Assembly (NCBI GenBank): GCA_012517355.1
Contig: JAAYVD010000152.1
Coordinates: 1 to 32,593, forward strand
From: Candidatus Rifleibacteriota bacterium
GTDB lineage: Bacteria; Muiribacteriota; Ozemobacteria; Ozemobacterales; Ozemobacteraceae
DNA: 32,593 nt
Direction of reading: 5' to 3'
A program made the position numbers and the translations under genes. Positions 9,265-17,180 of this stretch are shown in pieces (position 1 is the first letter of the stretch; every line of letters starts with the position of its first letter). The notes below the pieces were generated by a model, which was not told the origin of the DNA, did not search any database, and saw only the letters and a list, made by a program, of their open reading frames with translations.

Positions 9265-9435
9265 AGGACCCTCGCCTTCCGGGGTTCCGCTGATGGGCAC
9301 CCGGCGCCGCGATCGGGCGCTGCCCGGCGGGCCATCATCCAGGAGCCTGGGGCAGCCCCGATTCCTCGAACGGGAACGTGCCGGGAAGCCAGGGGCAGGG
9401 GAACCTGGTGCGGTCGGCCCGGGCGGCTCCAGCCG

Positions 9436-9834
9436 TCAGGCCATGTGCTCGGTCACCGAGTCGGGCAGCACGACCCAGGGCTGCCTGTGGTCCTCGTAGA
9501 CGGAAAACGACGGTGCGGGAAGATCACGGGTGTCGAAGGCGCCGAGGGGGACGATCACCGAATCCGGGAGATCGTCGATCTCCCAATACACGGTCGCGCC
9601 GCAGACCGGGCAGAAGAAGAAATGCACGTGATCTCCCTCGTCCGTCGGCCGGTCGAACCGGGTCGCCTTCCCCCGGATGGTGGTATTGGCCTTCACCAGC
9701 CGGGTCTGCACCCCGAAGGCGCTTCCCGTACGCTTCTGGCAGGCATGGCAGTGGCAGATCGAAGTCCTGCCGATGACCCCGTCATAGACCAGGGCGAGCT
9801 GGCCGCAGGAACAGGATGCTGTGGGCTTTTCCAT
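9436..9834 (-). CDS. GFA/CENP-V family zinc-binding protein
   Basis: 132 residues, the usual size for this family. The zinc ligands are all present: C8 and C10 in ASCSCGQL, C27/C29/C32 in CHCHACQKRTGSAFG, and C75/C78 in FFCPVCGATVYW. The family was named for glutathione-dependent formaldehyde-activating enzyme, but most bacterial members lack a proven reaction, so no substrate is assigned. The ATG at 9834 has GAGGG five bases upstream; the longer frame adds a Ser/Arg-rich stretch that is not family-like. It is convergent with the ankyrin gene. Confidence 0.9.
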   Translation of the reverse strand: MEKPTASCSCGQLALVYDGVIGRTSICHCHACQKRTGSAFGVQTRLVKANTTIRGKATRFDRPTDEGDHVHFFFCPVCGATVYWEIDDLPDSVIVPLGAFDTRDLPAPSFSVYEDHRQPWVVLPDSVTEHMA

Positions 9835-9937
9835 GATTCCCTCGTTTCTCCCTCCGGACCGCCGGCTCTTCTCGGACCGGGCGACTGGCTGCAGCAGGCC
9901 GAAGAGGATGCCCTCGGGGTTCTCCGCACCACCCCGC

Positions 9938-10651
9938 CTACGGCTCGTCGTGCTGGCGGACCGCGGACAGCCGGCCGCCGAAGGCCGCTGCCACCGCATC
10001 GACCACCTGGTGGTGGGTTGCCGAAAGCCCGGGTGTTTTCCCGAACTTCTGGTCGTCCTGCCAGAACACCTCCAGGAGCACCGCCTTTCCTGGCTGAACC
10101 TCCACGCGGGGGAACCGCTGGGTGCGAAAGGTCACGATGCTCTTCTTGGCAGCGCCAGGCACAGGGAATTTGCCCATCACCTGGATCTCCTGATTCCCCG
10201 CAGGCAAAGGGAACTCGCCATAGTATCGGGAAGTAACCACTCCCGGCCCGGTGGCGACGGGAACCTCCAGGCAGGCACGCCCGGGTGCCCCGACCTCGCC
10301 GGCGGTCGGGGGGCCCTCCTGCAGGGCCGCCACCCCGATCTTCTGGCTGATCCGCCCATTCATGACCAGGACCGCCACATCGATCTGGCCCGGCCCCCGC
10401 TCGGCCCCTTCCTTGGAAGCACAGACCACCAGAAGCCCCTTGCCTTCCCGGGCAAGGGCATCCAACCGCTCGGCGAGGTTGGAGGGGGGAACGCTGGCAG
10501 GGAGTGCAGAACCCGGGCCGGAGGCAACCTCGACGGCCGAAGAGGCCAGGGAAAGGGAAGTCCCATCGGATGCGGCCACCTCGGGCGGGGCGGCCCCCCA
10601 CACCCCGAGGGGCCAGAGAATGAGCACCACCAAAAGGCCTCGAACCAGCAT
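9938..10651 (-). CDS. Exported protein of unknown function
   Basis: 237 residues. An N-terminal signal peptide (LVRGLLVVLILWPLGVWGAA) is followed by a Ser/Ala/Pro-rich linker to about residue 60. The remainder has beta-rich text (DVAVLVMNGRISQKIG, YYGEFPLPAGNQEIQVMG, VEVQPGKAVLLEVFW), suggesting a small beta-sandwich that could bind the outer membrane or periplasmic ligands. I do not recognise the family. AGGAGGAA five bases before the ATG is a strong ribosome site. The gene lies 103 bases upstream of the GFA gene on the same strand. Confidence 0.75.
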   Translation of the reverse strand: MLVRGLLVVLILWPLGVWGAAPPEVAASDGTSLSLASSAVEVASGPGSALPASVPPSNLAERLDALAREGKGLLVVCASKEGAERGPGQIDVAVLVMNGRISQKIGVAALQEGPPTAGEVGAPGRACLEVPVATGPGVVTSRYYGEFPLPAGNQEIQVMGKFPVPGAAKKSIVTFRTQRFPRVEVQPGKAVLLEVFWQDDQKFGKTPGLSATHHQVVDAVAAAFGGRLSAVRQHDEP

Positions 10652-10910
10652 ACGTTCCTCCTGAAATTCCTCTTCCTCAAAGCCAGGCCAACCCTACCAC
10701 AAACTCCCGGCCAACTGAAGGAGGGCTTGCCCCGGTCGCGCCTGGAGAACCCGGATCGGCCGTTCGAGGTTGACGACGCGCTGCCTGCGTGGTGTCATAC
10801 GATATCTGCTGTCGTGGGTGGTGCCTGATGACTCTCTGCTCATCCACCCCCCTGATGGCCACCTCACCTTCCGAGATTCGAATGCACGGATGATAGGAGC
10901 CCTTTCCGCC

Positions 10911-11252
10911 ATGGCCACGATCACCCACCTCCCCCACTTCCTCACCGAAAAGGGCACCCTGCCCGCCGATCTTCCCGGACCCGCCCGCCGCCTCGTCACC
11001 TTCCTGGGCGAGATCGTCAAGGTGATCAGTGATGAGTATTCGCCGGATGAGATCATCCCGACCGGAATCCAGTGTCGCCGCCGCCCCCGGAGGAAACCCT
11101 GCACCGGCCGGATCAACGCGGCCATGCGTGAAGACAATGGTCAGATCGAGTGGCGCTGTCCAGTCTGTGGGGACAACGGTGTCATCACGGGGTGGGAGGA
11201 AACGATGTGGGACGTGTCGGGATTTCTTGGTGGTGACGCGGACATGAACTGA
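10911..11252 (+). CDS. Small zinc-ribbon protein of unknown function
   Basis: 113 residues. The C-terminal half carries a four-cysteine site: C55, C64, C83 and C86 within CRRRPRRKPC and WRCPVCGDNG, followed by GWEETMWD. This PC-G-I...IEW-CP-CG-NG arrangement recurs in small uncharacterised bacterial proteins I have seen described only as hypothetical. The N-terminal half is helical. The ATG at 10911 has AGGAG about ten bases upstream; an in-frame ATG at 10890 would add seven residues. It lies just outside the left end of the putative island. Confidence 0.6.
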   Translation: MATITHLPHFLTEKGTLPADLPGPARRLVTFLGEIVKVISDEYSPDEIIPTGIQCRRRPRRKPCTGRINAAMREDNGQIEWRCPVCGDNGVITGWEETMWDVSGFLGGDADMN

Positions 11253-11415
11253 CCGAGGCCCAAAACCGTCAAACCGGTTGCGGGCCCACCGGTGATGACA
11301 GAGCTGATCCAAGCCATGGAGGCCTTGCCCGAAAAGAGTAGCCTCACCGGGGTCTGGAAAATGAGGAGGACAGACTGTATGACAAGCAGAGCAGAATTGC
11401 GTAGACCAGGAGCAA

Positions 11416-11442
11416 GAAACCCCGCTCTGGAAGCGGGGTTTC
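11416..11442 (-). terminator. Perfect 10-bp hairpin beside the displaced tRNA end
   Basis: GAAACCCCGC (11416-11425) pairs with GCGGGGTTTC (11433-11442) across a 7-base loop. Read on the minus strand it follows the tRNA 3' fragment and a run of seven T, the usual place of a tRNA terminator. It is probably the original terminator of the tRNA-Ala gene, pushed away when the island inserted. Confidence 0.6.
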
Positions 11443-11451
11443 AGAAAAAAA

Positions 11452-11471
11452 TGGAGCTGATCGCTATCGAA
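11452..11471. repeat. attL candidate: displaced tRNA-Ala 3' end
   Basis: Reads TGGAGCTGATCGCTATCGAA on the plus strand, against TGGAGCTGATCGGGATCGAA inside the intact tRNA (26338-26357). The match covers the acceptor 3' strand, T-stem and T-loop. The upstream parts of a tRNA are absent, so this is a fragment and not a second tRNA gene. Confidence 0.6.
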
Positions 11472-11524
11472 TAGCGCCCCAAAAAAGGCTTCCACACAGG
11501 CGTTCTCACTGCGGGCTATCGGAA

Positions 11525-11546
11525 AGTATCCCCAAAAGTATCCCCA
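11525..11546. repeat. Doubled AGTATCCCCA repeat near attL
   Basis: AGTATCCCCA at 11525-11534 and again at 11537-11546. The core CCCCAAAAGTAT recurs near the right end at 26205-26216, and GGGGATAC (the same motif inverted) at 26173-26180. Position and repetition fit arm-type binding sites for a tyrosine integrase; that role is inference. Confidence 0.5.
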
Positions 11547-11703
11547 TATTACTTTCCCCCCCTGCTTTCGGCCGGAAGAACCTCCCGACTTTCCATGCGC
11601 GCCCCATCCCTGCATCTTTTCGGGCAGCCCTGACAACGGAGAGGCGGTGGACGGATCCGCCATTCGCGGATACGTTGAAGGAAAGACTTGTGGAGGGGTT
11701 GCC

Positions 11704-11961
11704 ATGGCCAAGGACACAGTTCCCGACAGCCGGAACTTCTGGAGGAACCGCCGGCGTTACCTCGAAAACCCCAGCCACCTCCACCCAAAGTTCGGGACGC
11801 CCTTGGAGGAGCCGTACCAGCGCTCAACAAAGTCCGTGACGGTAACAACCGGCGGGAAGAAGACCGCGATTCCAGCAAGAACTGGAGAGGATGGCCCGGG
11901 GGCGGCCCAAGAAACCCTCAGGTGGCCCGACGAAGACCAGCCCGACAAAGGGATGGCGTAA
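11704..11961 (+). CDS. Small hypothetical protein
   Basis: 85 residues (starts MAKDTVPDSRNFWRNRRRYL). Basic N-terminal half and acidic Pro-rich C-terminal end. GGAGGGG lies about eight bases before the ATG. It is the first of three short same-strand frames (11704, 11982, 12181) that may form a small transcript. No family recognised, and the C-terminal part is low in protein character, so a shorter or spurious gene is possible. Confidence 0.4.
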   Translation: MAKDTVPDSRNFWRNRRRYLENPSHLHPKFGTPLEEPYQRSTKSVTVTTGGKKTAIPARTGEDGPGAAQETLRWPDEDQPDKGMA

Positions 11962-11981
11962 ATCCCGAAAGGGGGAGACCC

Positions 11982-12176
11982 ATGTCCGAGGAATCCAGGC
12001 AGGCCATTCTGGAAAAGACCACGCCGGAAGAACGGGCGCAAATGCGGAAAGAACGCCAGGAAGAGATCAGGCGGGGCAACCTGGAGTGCGAGAAGGCGGT
12101 CAGGGAGGGCCGGGGACTGGTCTTCAAGAAGAATCCCCTGGTGCCCCTGGGACTGCCGGAGGACCGGAGACGGTAG
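11982..12176 (+). CDS. Small charged hypothetical protein
   Basis: 64 residues, mostly one charged helix (ILEKTTPEERAQMRKERQEE), then a basic tail. GGGGGAG is five to six bases before the ATG. It sits 20 bases downstream of the preceding small frame and four bases before the next. Unrecognised. Confidence 0.5.
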   Translation: MSEESRQAILEKTTPEERAQMRKERQEEIRRGNLECEKAVREGRGLVFKKNPLVPLGLPEDRRR

Positions 12177-12180
12177 AAGA

Positions 12181-12372
12181 ATGAGCACCGAAAGCGCCTT
12201 GAGGCGTCTGGGGTTGTGGCACCTTCGCGACAAGCCAGATCAGCTAAGCCTGATCATCCAGAAGCGGGTTCATGGGATCGAGATGCGCGAACTGGAAGCG
12301 GAACAACGCCGGCTGAAGCGGGTGTCGGAAATGACGAGGCGGCGGGCTACGACGACATCGAACGGAAAATAG
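12181..12372 (+). CDS. Small hypothetical protein
   Basis: 63 residues, helical and basic (RRLGLWHLRDKPDQLSL, then MRELEAEQRRLKRVSEM). The start is four bases after the previous stop, consistent with coupling; an A/G-rich stretch precedes it. No family recognised. Confidence 0.45.
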   Translation: MSTESALRRLGLWHLRDKPDQLSLIIQKRVHGIEMRELEAEQRRLKRVSEMTRRRATTTSNGK

Positions 12373-12429
12373 GAGCCTTCTCCCAAGCCGCACGAAAGTC
12401 AGCCCGGCCAAGGCCCTTCCACACCACAA

Positions 12430-12642
12430 CTATGTACCGGCGTTCTTCGCCCGGACCTTTTCGAGGAGTCCTCGTAAGGCGTCCATGTCGCTGGCCTCCA
12501 CGACCAGGCTGAATTCCTCTCCCGGCTCGTAGGCGGGGATGCCGTTGACCGTTGTTTGCTCCAAACCCTCATCCAGACAAGACAGGAGCGACTCCAGGGC
12601 CTCGCACTCGTGCCAGGACAACGTGATTCGTGGTGACCTCAT
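12430..12642 (-). CDS. Small hypothetical protein at the end of the Dnd-like operon
   Basis: 70 residues (RITLSWHECEALESLLSCL, then EEFSLVVEASDMDALRGLLE), an alpha/beta pattern without known motif. GGAGGAGG about eight bases before the ATG is a strong ribosome site. It lies 157 bases downstream of the 152-residue gene on the same strand, so it could be the last gene of the operon or independent. Confidence 0.55.
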   Translation of the reverse strand: MRSPRITLSWHECEALESLLSCLDEGLEQTTVNGIPAYEPGEEFSLVVEASDMDALRGLLEKVRAKNAGT

Positions 12643-12799
12643 TTCCGTCCTCCTCCCAGACTCGCTGGGGTTTGAATCTGCCTGGCCAGGCCCCCTGGCT
12701 CACCCCATGGTGAACCCATGGACCTTCGCCATGGGGATCCCGGCCGCCAGATCCTGCCGGGCCTCATCTCAACGAAAACTCGGGCAACCGGCATTCCCG

Positions 12800-13258
12800 T
12801 CAATGCAGCATTCCAGCTTCCCTCCCGGTCTCGAAAACCTCAGGGGGAATGATGGGCGAGACCGTCCGCAAGGGCCCCTCGACCAATCGTAGTTCCAGGA
12901 ACCTGGGCAGGGCCATGGTCCGGAACCTCTGCCAGATCTCAGGAACCTGCTCCTTCCCGACATGGAAGTCGAGTTGGGTGAGCCCGCCAAGGGCCTGTTG
13001 GACAGCCGGCAGGATGGGAAGATCCCCGAACAGATGGGGGCCGAAGGCCAGGCACGCATCCAGCAGGGCGGACGGGTCATTGGGGAAGGAGGGGATCACC
13101 GCCCGGATGTTCCCCAGGCGCTGGTCCCGGCCGTCCGGGTAGAGCGGCTCCAGCCACTGCCGGCCACCCGCGCCGGCCAACAGGATCAACGCGGGGGTCC
13201 CCAGGATCGGGGTCTCCAGGCCTTGGTACACCAGGAAGATCTTTTCCAACTCAGCCAT
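12800..13258 (-). CDS. Unknown protein of the DndD/DndE-HerA operon
   Basis: 152 residues, soluble, with alternating hydrophobic strands and helices (KIFLVYQGLETPILGTPALI, QLDFHVGKEQVPEIWQRF, FLELRLVEGPLRTVSPII). No signal peptide, membrane segment or catalytic motif visible. It follows the HerA-fusion gene by 57 bases on the same strand and so is likely cotranscribed and part of the same system. The ATG at 13258 is preferred; AAGGA lies about 13 bases upstream. A TTG at 13285 would add nine residues. Confidence 0.6.
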   Translation of the reverse strand: MAELEKIFLVYQGLETPILGTPALILLAGAGGRQWLEPLYPDGRDQRLGNIRAVIPSFPNDPSALLDACLAFGPHLFGDLPILPAVQQALGGLTQLDFHVGKEQVPEIWQRFRTMALPRFLELRLVEGPLRTVSPIIPPEVFETGREAGMLH

Positions 13259-13315
13259 GTCGTTCAGCCAATCCTTTCTGATCAATCATTCCATGGTCGC
13301 CGAGGAGCTCGCCGC

Positions 13316-14854
13316 TCACCTGCCCGGGCCCTTCCCGCCAGCTTCCTCTGCCAGTTGCCAGAACGGCAGGATCTTCAACCGGGAGTGGCGGTTGTTCTCT
13401 CCGGTCCGGAGGGTGGATACCACCTCATACTGCCTGAGGCCCACCACGACATCGGCCAACTGTTTGGCGGTCCGCTGGCTCTCGTGCAGGACGCCAGCCA
13501 GGCTCCGATTGGACGGGGGCTGCCCAAGGCGGAAGAGGAAGGCATTGCCGAGCAGTTCCTCGTATTCGGGCTGGCCCCGGAAATCTTCGGGGGACTGGGA
13601 CGCCAGCATGACGGCCACCCCCCGGGAGCGGCCTTCCCGCACCAGGGTCAACAGAGGCGGGCTTTTCCTCCGCAGGTAGTGGTGAGCCTCATCGATGGCC
13701 ACCACGCATCGGAGGGCCCGCCGCTCATCCTGGGCCTCGATCGGGGCGTCGGGCAGGCATGACACAGCCATCTGAAAGGCATGGAGGACCAGGAAGGCTA
13801 CCAGTTCGCGAACCGATTCCAGGCGTGAGAGGTCCAGGATGATCCGCTGCCCCAGGAGTTCCGAAGGCGAGAGGGTGGCCTTCTCGGCGAACAACTGGAG
13901 CGACGCCAGTTGCCGGACCAGGCCGGTGGCCGTGTCCTCCGACCGGCTGTTCTCTTCGTAGATTGCCTTCAGCCGGTCATGAAGGGCCGTGAAGGTCGGC
14001 TCGGCACCCGCATCCAACAAGTCGCGATAGGCATTGGCCAGGGCATTCTTCTGGACCTCGCCCAAACCCGGCCTGAACGACTTGAAGACCTCCGCGAAGG
14101 CCTCCGGTACCAACCGGGCGGGCACCCGTTCCGGAATGGCCAGGGGGTTCAGCGGGACGGGACATTCCTCCGGGCGGATGATCCGGGCCCCCGTGCGCTT
14201 GACGAACCTCTCGTCCTTGCCGAGGTCGCCCTTGTAATCGAGGGCCAGGAAGCCGGTTTCCGAACCCTGCACAGCGATCTGAGACAGTAGGGATTGCAGG
14301 AACTGGGTCTTGCCCATCCCCGGAACCCCCATGATGGCGGTGTTTCCATTGGTCTGATCACCGCCTTCCCGATTGAAGGCCCAGACGATGGGCCGCCCCT
14401 GGCCATCCGTCCCCACCCAGATGTCGATCGGAGTTACGGTAGCGCTTGCGAGAAGTCTCGCACTCTTCCCGAAACCCTCGATGGGGTCGAGGCGGCGCAG
14501 GGTCATCTCCCAGTCCTGGTGGCAGGCCTCGAAGGCGGCGGCCAGGCGTTCCATCCCGGCATTGATGGCCTTTCGGACGAACTCCATCAGGCCGCTTCCC
14601 TGCATGACCTGGTTGTTGAGCACGGAGATGACGCTCCGAAAGACTTCCCCATGGGTTCCGAAGTGGTCGATGTGCTCGTATTCGAAGGCCCGGCCGCCCT
14701 TGTCATCCGGCCTGGCCTGGAGGGTGCGAGGGTCCTCCTGGAGACCAAGGGCCAGGGCGATCCGCTCCAGCGCTTGGAAATCACAGCCGGACTTGTTGCG
14801 GAGGGTCTCCACCTGGGCTCGGCAGACCTTGCTGGTCAGTGATCGTTCCAACAT
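13316..14854 (-). CDS. DndE-like domain fused to HerA/DUF87 ATPase
   Basis: 512 residues. Residues 1-110 resemble DndE: a short basic helix with LTSKVCRAQVETLRNKSG, LERIALALGL, then FGTHGEVFRSVI and a FVRKAINAGMERL helix. From about 140 onward it is a HerA/FtsK-type motor: Walker A GVPGMGKT (176-183), an ALDYKGD strand (204-210), Walker B VVAIDEAHH (384-392) and sensor LASQSPEDF (417-425). HerA motors translocate on DNA, often with a nuclease partner; none is visible in this protein. The gene starts two bases after the dndD-like stop with GGAGG inside that gene, so the two are coupled. The HerA call is firm; the DndE part is by pattern. Confidence 0.75.
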   Translation of the reverse strand: MLERSLTSKVCRAQVETLRNKSGCDFQALERIALALGLQEDPRTLQARPDDKGGRAFEYEHIDHFGTHGEVFRSVISVLNNQVMQGSGLMEFVRKAINAGMERLAAAFEACHQDWEMTLRRLDPIEGFGKSARLLASATVTPIDIWVGTDGQGRPIVWAFNREGGDQTNGNTAIMGVPGMGKTQFLQSLLSQIAVQGSETGFLALDYKGDLGKDERFVKRTGARIIRPEECPVPLNPLAIPERVPARLVPEAFAEVFKSFRPGLGEVQKNALANAYRDLLDAGAEPTFTALHDRLKAIYEENSRSEDTATGLVRQLASLQLFAEKATLSPSELLGQRIILDLSRLESVRELVAFLVLHAFQMAVSCLPDAPIEAQDERRALRCVVAIDEAHHYLRRKSPPLLTLVREGRSRGVAVMLASQSPEDFRGQPEYEELLGNAFLFRLGQPPSNRSLAGVLHESQRTAKQLADVVVGLRQYEVVSTLRTGENNRHSRLKILPFWQLAEEAGGKGPGR

Positions 14855-14856
14855 CT

Positions 14857-16839
14857 TCAGGCCTCCTTCCTCATTTCCTGGAGGATGGTCTCCTCCTTGT
14901 CTTCCGTCGGCCGCTGCAGTTCGTACACTTGGTTGACATACGGGTCGAGGGCTCTCTCCCCGGAAGGGGAAAGCTCCCCGGTCTTGATCAGCAGGAGGAC
15001 CTGTTCCCCGAGTTGGGGAAGGAACTTCCCCAGGATGTTCTGGGTGTGCTCGTCATCCATAGGAGTCAGGGGGGCTTCGATGACCAGCGGGACCTTCCAG
15101 GTTGACGCTTCCTGCAATGCCCGCAGGACGCTGAAGGCCAGCACCGATTTTTCCCCGGTCGACAGCCGCTGCTTGGCCACCAGCTCGCCTCGGACGTTTT
15201 CCAGCTTGATGTCGAAGGTCTTCCGGTCCAACAGGATGCGACGATAGTAGCCGGGCTTGTTGGTGATAGCCAGGAGGGCACTGGTGGCGGCCTCCTCGAT
15301 GGCCTGCACCTTTCCGAGGCGTTGTTCCTGGGCCAGTTCGTCCACGCACTGGCGGATGCGCCCGATGAACTCGATCTTCCGGGTGGCCACCTCCGCCTCT
15401 TCGTTCTCCTGGATCGCCTGGTCGATCTCCTCCTCCTTGGCCTTCACCTGTGCCCGGAGGCGCTGGATCTCGGCCCGCTCCCGCTCAATCAGGGTAACGC
15501 GGTCGCTCCGGGAAGCCCCGAGGCCCTCGATGTCGGCCAGGACCTCGTTGATCCGACGCCCGAGGTTCTGGTCCTGGGTCAGGGTGGGGATCTCCCGCAG
15601 GATGCGGTTCCGTTCGTCCCGCAGGGCATCGCGTTCATCGAGGAGCTGGGCGAGGGCGGGCCCCTGCCCGGCCTTCTGGATGACCTCCCGCATCTTCCTG
15701 ATCTCCCGGGATGACAGGCACGGCGGGGTCGGTTCCTCCCCCTCAAAGACTTCGATCGCCAGGATCTTGAGCAGCCGCTGGAACAACACGTCCCGCCCCT
15801 GATCATCGAGAGGTCCCGACAAGGGGGGCCCTCCCCTGGCCAGGTCTTCGGCGATGGCCTGGGCAATCTCCCGGCGGCGCATGGCATCTTCCCGCCCTTC
15901 GAAGATGGAAGCCGCGTTCTCGGCCAGGTCGATGGCCCGCGGCAACAGGGGCCCAAGAAGGCGCAGGGGCAGATGCAGGTCGACGTGCTCCTGGAACAGG
16001 TCCCCGATCTTCTTCAACTCGAGCTCCACCTCGGCTTTGCGGCGCTCGAGCCCTTGCCGACGCTTGTCGAGTTCGGGATTGAAGTTCTTGAGGAGGGCGT
16101 CCTTGCGGGTCACCGCCTCGGCCAGTTCCCGGTCGATCTGGTCCCGCTCCTTGCGCAGGTTCGACAACCGGCTTTCGGCCGAGCGCAAGGCCCGTTCCAG
16201 GTCCGCGCGTTCCTGTTCCAGTTGGGCAGGTGGGGGTGAGTTGCTCTGGATCTGCCGGCGGATTTCCTTCAGACAAATCTCGAGGTCGTCCTGGAGCCGC
16301 CGGAACAGGTGCAAGCCGAGGATCTCCTCGAGGGCATCGACGACGGCGGCCCCTTCGTGGTCCTCGATCAGGCGTTCGAGGGTCTGGCTGTACTCCAGGT
16401 TGAACATGAAGTATTCGAGGAGTTCGAGGGGAAGGTGGTTCCCGAGATACTCCCGGATGCGATCCTCGTTCCCTTCCTGGGAACCGTCGGGACGGGTAAG
16501 GACATTGCTTCGCAGGAGGCGAGGCGGGTTTCCCTCGGGGGCGACGGTGAGGATCCGCTCGACGGCGCAGACCTCCCCGGGCCCAACCTGAAGTTCCACG
16601 CAGATCCGGGTCGGGCGGCCAAAGGCGGAGCCCCGGGAAAGGCTGATCAGGGACCGCGCCTCATCCTCATTGGCGGGAAACCCGTTGAAAGCGAGGTTGA
16701 AGGCATGCAGGAGGTTGCTCTTGCCGAACCCGTTCTTCCCCTTGATCAGGGTGATGGGCTGCCCGGGCCGGAAGGGCAGGAGCAGGTCGAGGTTGGGGAA
16801 CTGCCGGTAGTTTTCCAGGACCAGGCGACGGATGTTCAT
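14857..16839 (-). CDS. dndD: DndD-like SMC/Rad50-type ATPase
   Basis: 660 residues, the normal length of DndD. The N-terminal head has Walker A GKNGFGKS (34-41); long coiled coils span about 190-520; the C-terminal head has the ABC signature LSTGEK (559-564) and D-loop-like APLTPMDDEH (589-598). The Walker B aspartate position reads VIEAP rather than the family-typical VIDTP, a Glu in place of Asp. No CxxC zinc hook is present in the coil. DndD is the ATPase of DNA phosphorothioation systems, where it works with DndC and DndE. Here dndA, dndB and dndC are missing. The ATG overlaps the preceding small gene by four bases. Confidence 0.78.
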   Translation of the reverse strand: MNIRRLVLENYRQFPNLDLLLPFRPGQPITLIKGKNGFGKSNLLHAFNLAFNGFPANEDEARSLISLSRGSAFGRPTRICVELQVGPGEVCAVERILTVAPEGNPPRLLRSNVLTRPDGSQEGNEDRIREYLGNHLPLELLEYFMFNLEYSQTLERLIEDHEGAAVVDALEEILGLHLFRRLQDDLEICLKEIRRQIQSNSPPPAQLEQERADLERALRSAESRLSNLRKERDQIDRELAEAVTRKDALLKNFNPELDKRRQGLERRKAEVELELKKIGDLFQEHVDLHLPLRLLGPLLPRAIDLAENAASIFEGREDAMRRREIAQAIAEDLARGGPPLSGPLDDQGRDVLFQRLLKILAIEVFEGEEPTPPCLSSREIRKMREVIQKAGQGPALAQLLDERDALRDERNRILREIPTLTQDQNLGRRINEVLADIEGLGASRSDRVTLIERERAEIQRLRAQVKAKEEEIDQAIQENEEAEVATRKIEFIGRIRQCVDELAQEQRLGKVQAIEEAATSALLAITNKPGYYRRILLDRKTFDIKLENVRGELVAKQRLSTGEKSVLAFSVLRALQEASTWKVPLVIEAPLTPMDDEHTQNILGKFLPQLGEQVLLLIKTGELSPSGERALDPYVNQVYELQRPTEDKEETILQEMRKEA

Positions 16840-17033
16840 CGGGTCACCTCCTTGGCCATGGCCTCCTCGAGCAGGCGGCGGATCTCCTCGTGGAGACCGC
16901 GGCGCTTCTGATAAGAGCGGCCGAACCGGGCCTCGAGGTCCAGCAGCCTTTCCAGAAGAGTGAAAGGCACCCGATGGCGGGCACAGATTTCCCGCGTTTT
17001 CTCCGTGTCTTCAAGCAGTCTCGGTTCTGGCAT
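16836..17033 (-). CDS. Small protein of the Dnd-like operon
   Basis: 65 residues, a charged helical protein (TREICARHRVPFTLLERLLD, then FGRSYQKRRGLHEEIRRLLE). Similar short proteins occur beside DndD homologues and are annotated as DNA modification system-associated small proteins; my assignment rests on that resemblance and the position. First gene of the minus-strand operon: its start is about 55 bases downstream of the -24/-12 promoter, GGAGGG precedes the ATG, and its stop overlaps the dndD-like start (ATGA). Confidence 0.65.
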   Translation of the reverse strand: MPEPRLLEDTEKTREICARHRVPFTLLERLLDLEARFGRSYQKRRGLHEEIRRLLEEAMAKEVTR

Positions 17034-17087
17034 GCTTCCCTCCTTTGGGGCCCTTCGGCTCTTTGACCGTCGACCGGGTCCTCATTT

Positions 17088-17102
17088 GCAACCCTGATGC
17101 CA
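17088..17102 (-). promoter_or_regulatory. Sigma-54 (-24/-12) promoter of the Dnd-like operon
   Basis: On the minus strand the sequence is TGGCATCAGGGTTGC, matching the consensus TGGCAC-N5-TTGC with the invariant GG and GC correctly spaced. Predicted transcription start is near 17076, leaving about 43 bases before the first ATG at 17033. The neighbouring gene encodes a sigma-54 activator with an intact GAFTGA loop. Confidence 0.8.
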
Positions 17103-17140
17103 ACTCCTTGGAATCGGGCAAAGTCCCACGGAACCACCGT

Positions 17141-17162
17141 CAACGCATATCCCCCAACGCAT
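17141..17162. repeat. Direct repeat CAACGCAT x2
   Basis: CAACGCAT at 17141-17148 and 17155-17162, 14 bases apart, lie about 65-85 bases upstream of the predicted sigma-54 start. They may be part of the activator binding region. Confidence 0.4.
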
Positions 17163-17166
17163 CAGG

Positions 17167-17180
17167 CGGTTGCCCAACCG
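17167..17180. promoter_or_regulatory. Palindrome CGGTTG-CC-CAACCG, candidate activator site
   Basis: A perfect 6-2-6 inverted repeat about 90-105 bases upstream of the sigma-54 start, the usual range for an enhancer-binding activator site. It overlaps the -35 element of the activator's own promoter, so binding could both activate the operon and repress the regulator gene. Confidence 0.55.

Larger units (their letters stand above)
11253..11703. other. Intergenic stretch containing the left island junction
   Basis: About 450 bases with no supported gene. It holds a hairpin (11416-11442), the displaced tRNA 3'-end fragment (11452-11471) and a doubled AGTATCCCCA repeat (11525-11546), each listed separately. 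Confidence 0.55.

Noticed and set aside
11452-11525. A second tRNA gene
   Set aside because: Only the T-loop to acceptor 3' strand is present; no D-arm, anticodon arm or matching 5' acceptor strand is found.
11891-12184. A frame starting MARGRPKKPSGG, resembling an AT-hook protein
   Set aside because: After the first 25 residues it overlaps the better-supported 11982 frame out of phase, and its ribosome site is too close to the start.
12430-17033. A complete phosphorothioation (Dnd) system
   Set aside because: No cysteine desulfurase, DndB or PAPS-reductase-like DndC gene is present in the window, only DndD- and DndE-like ATPases.
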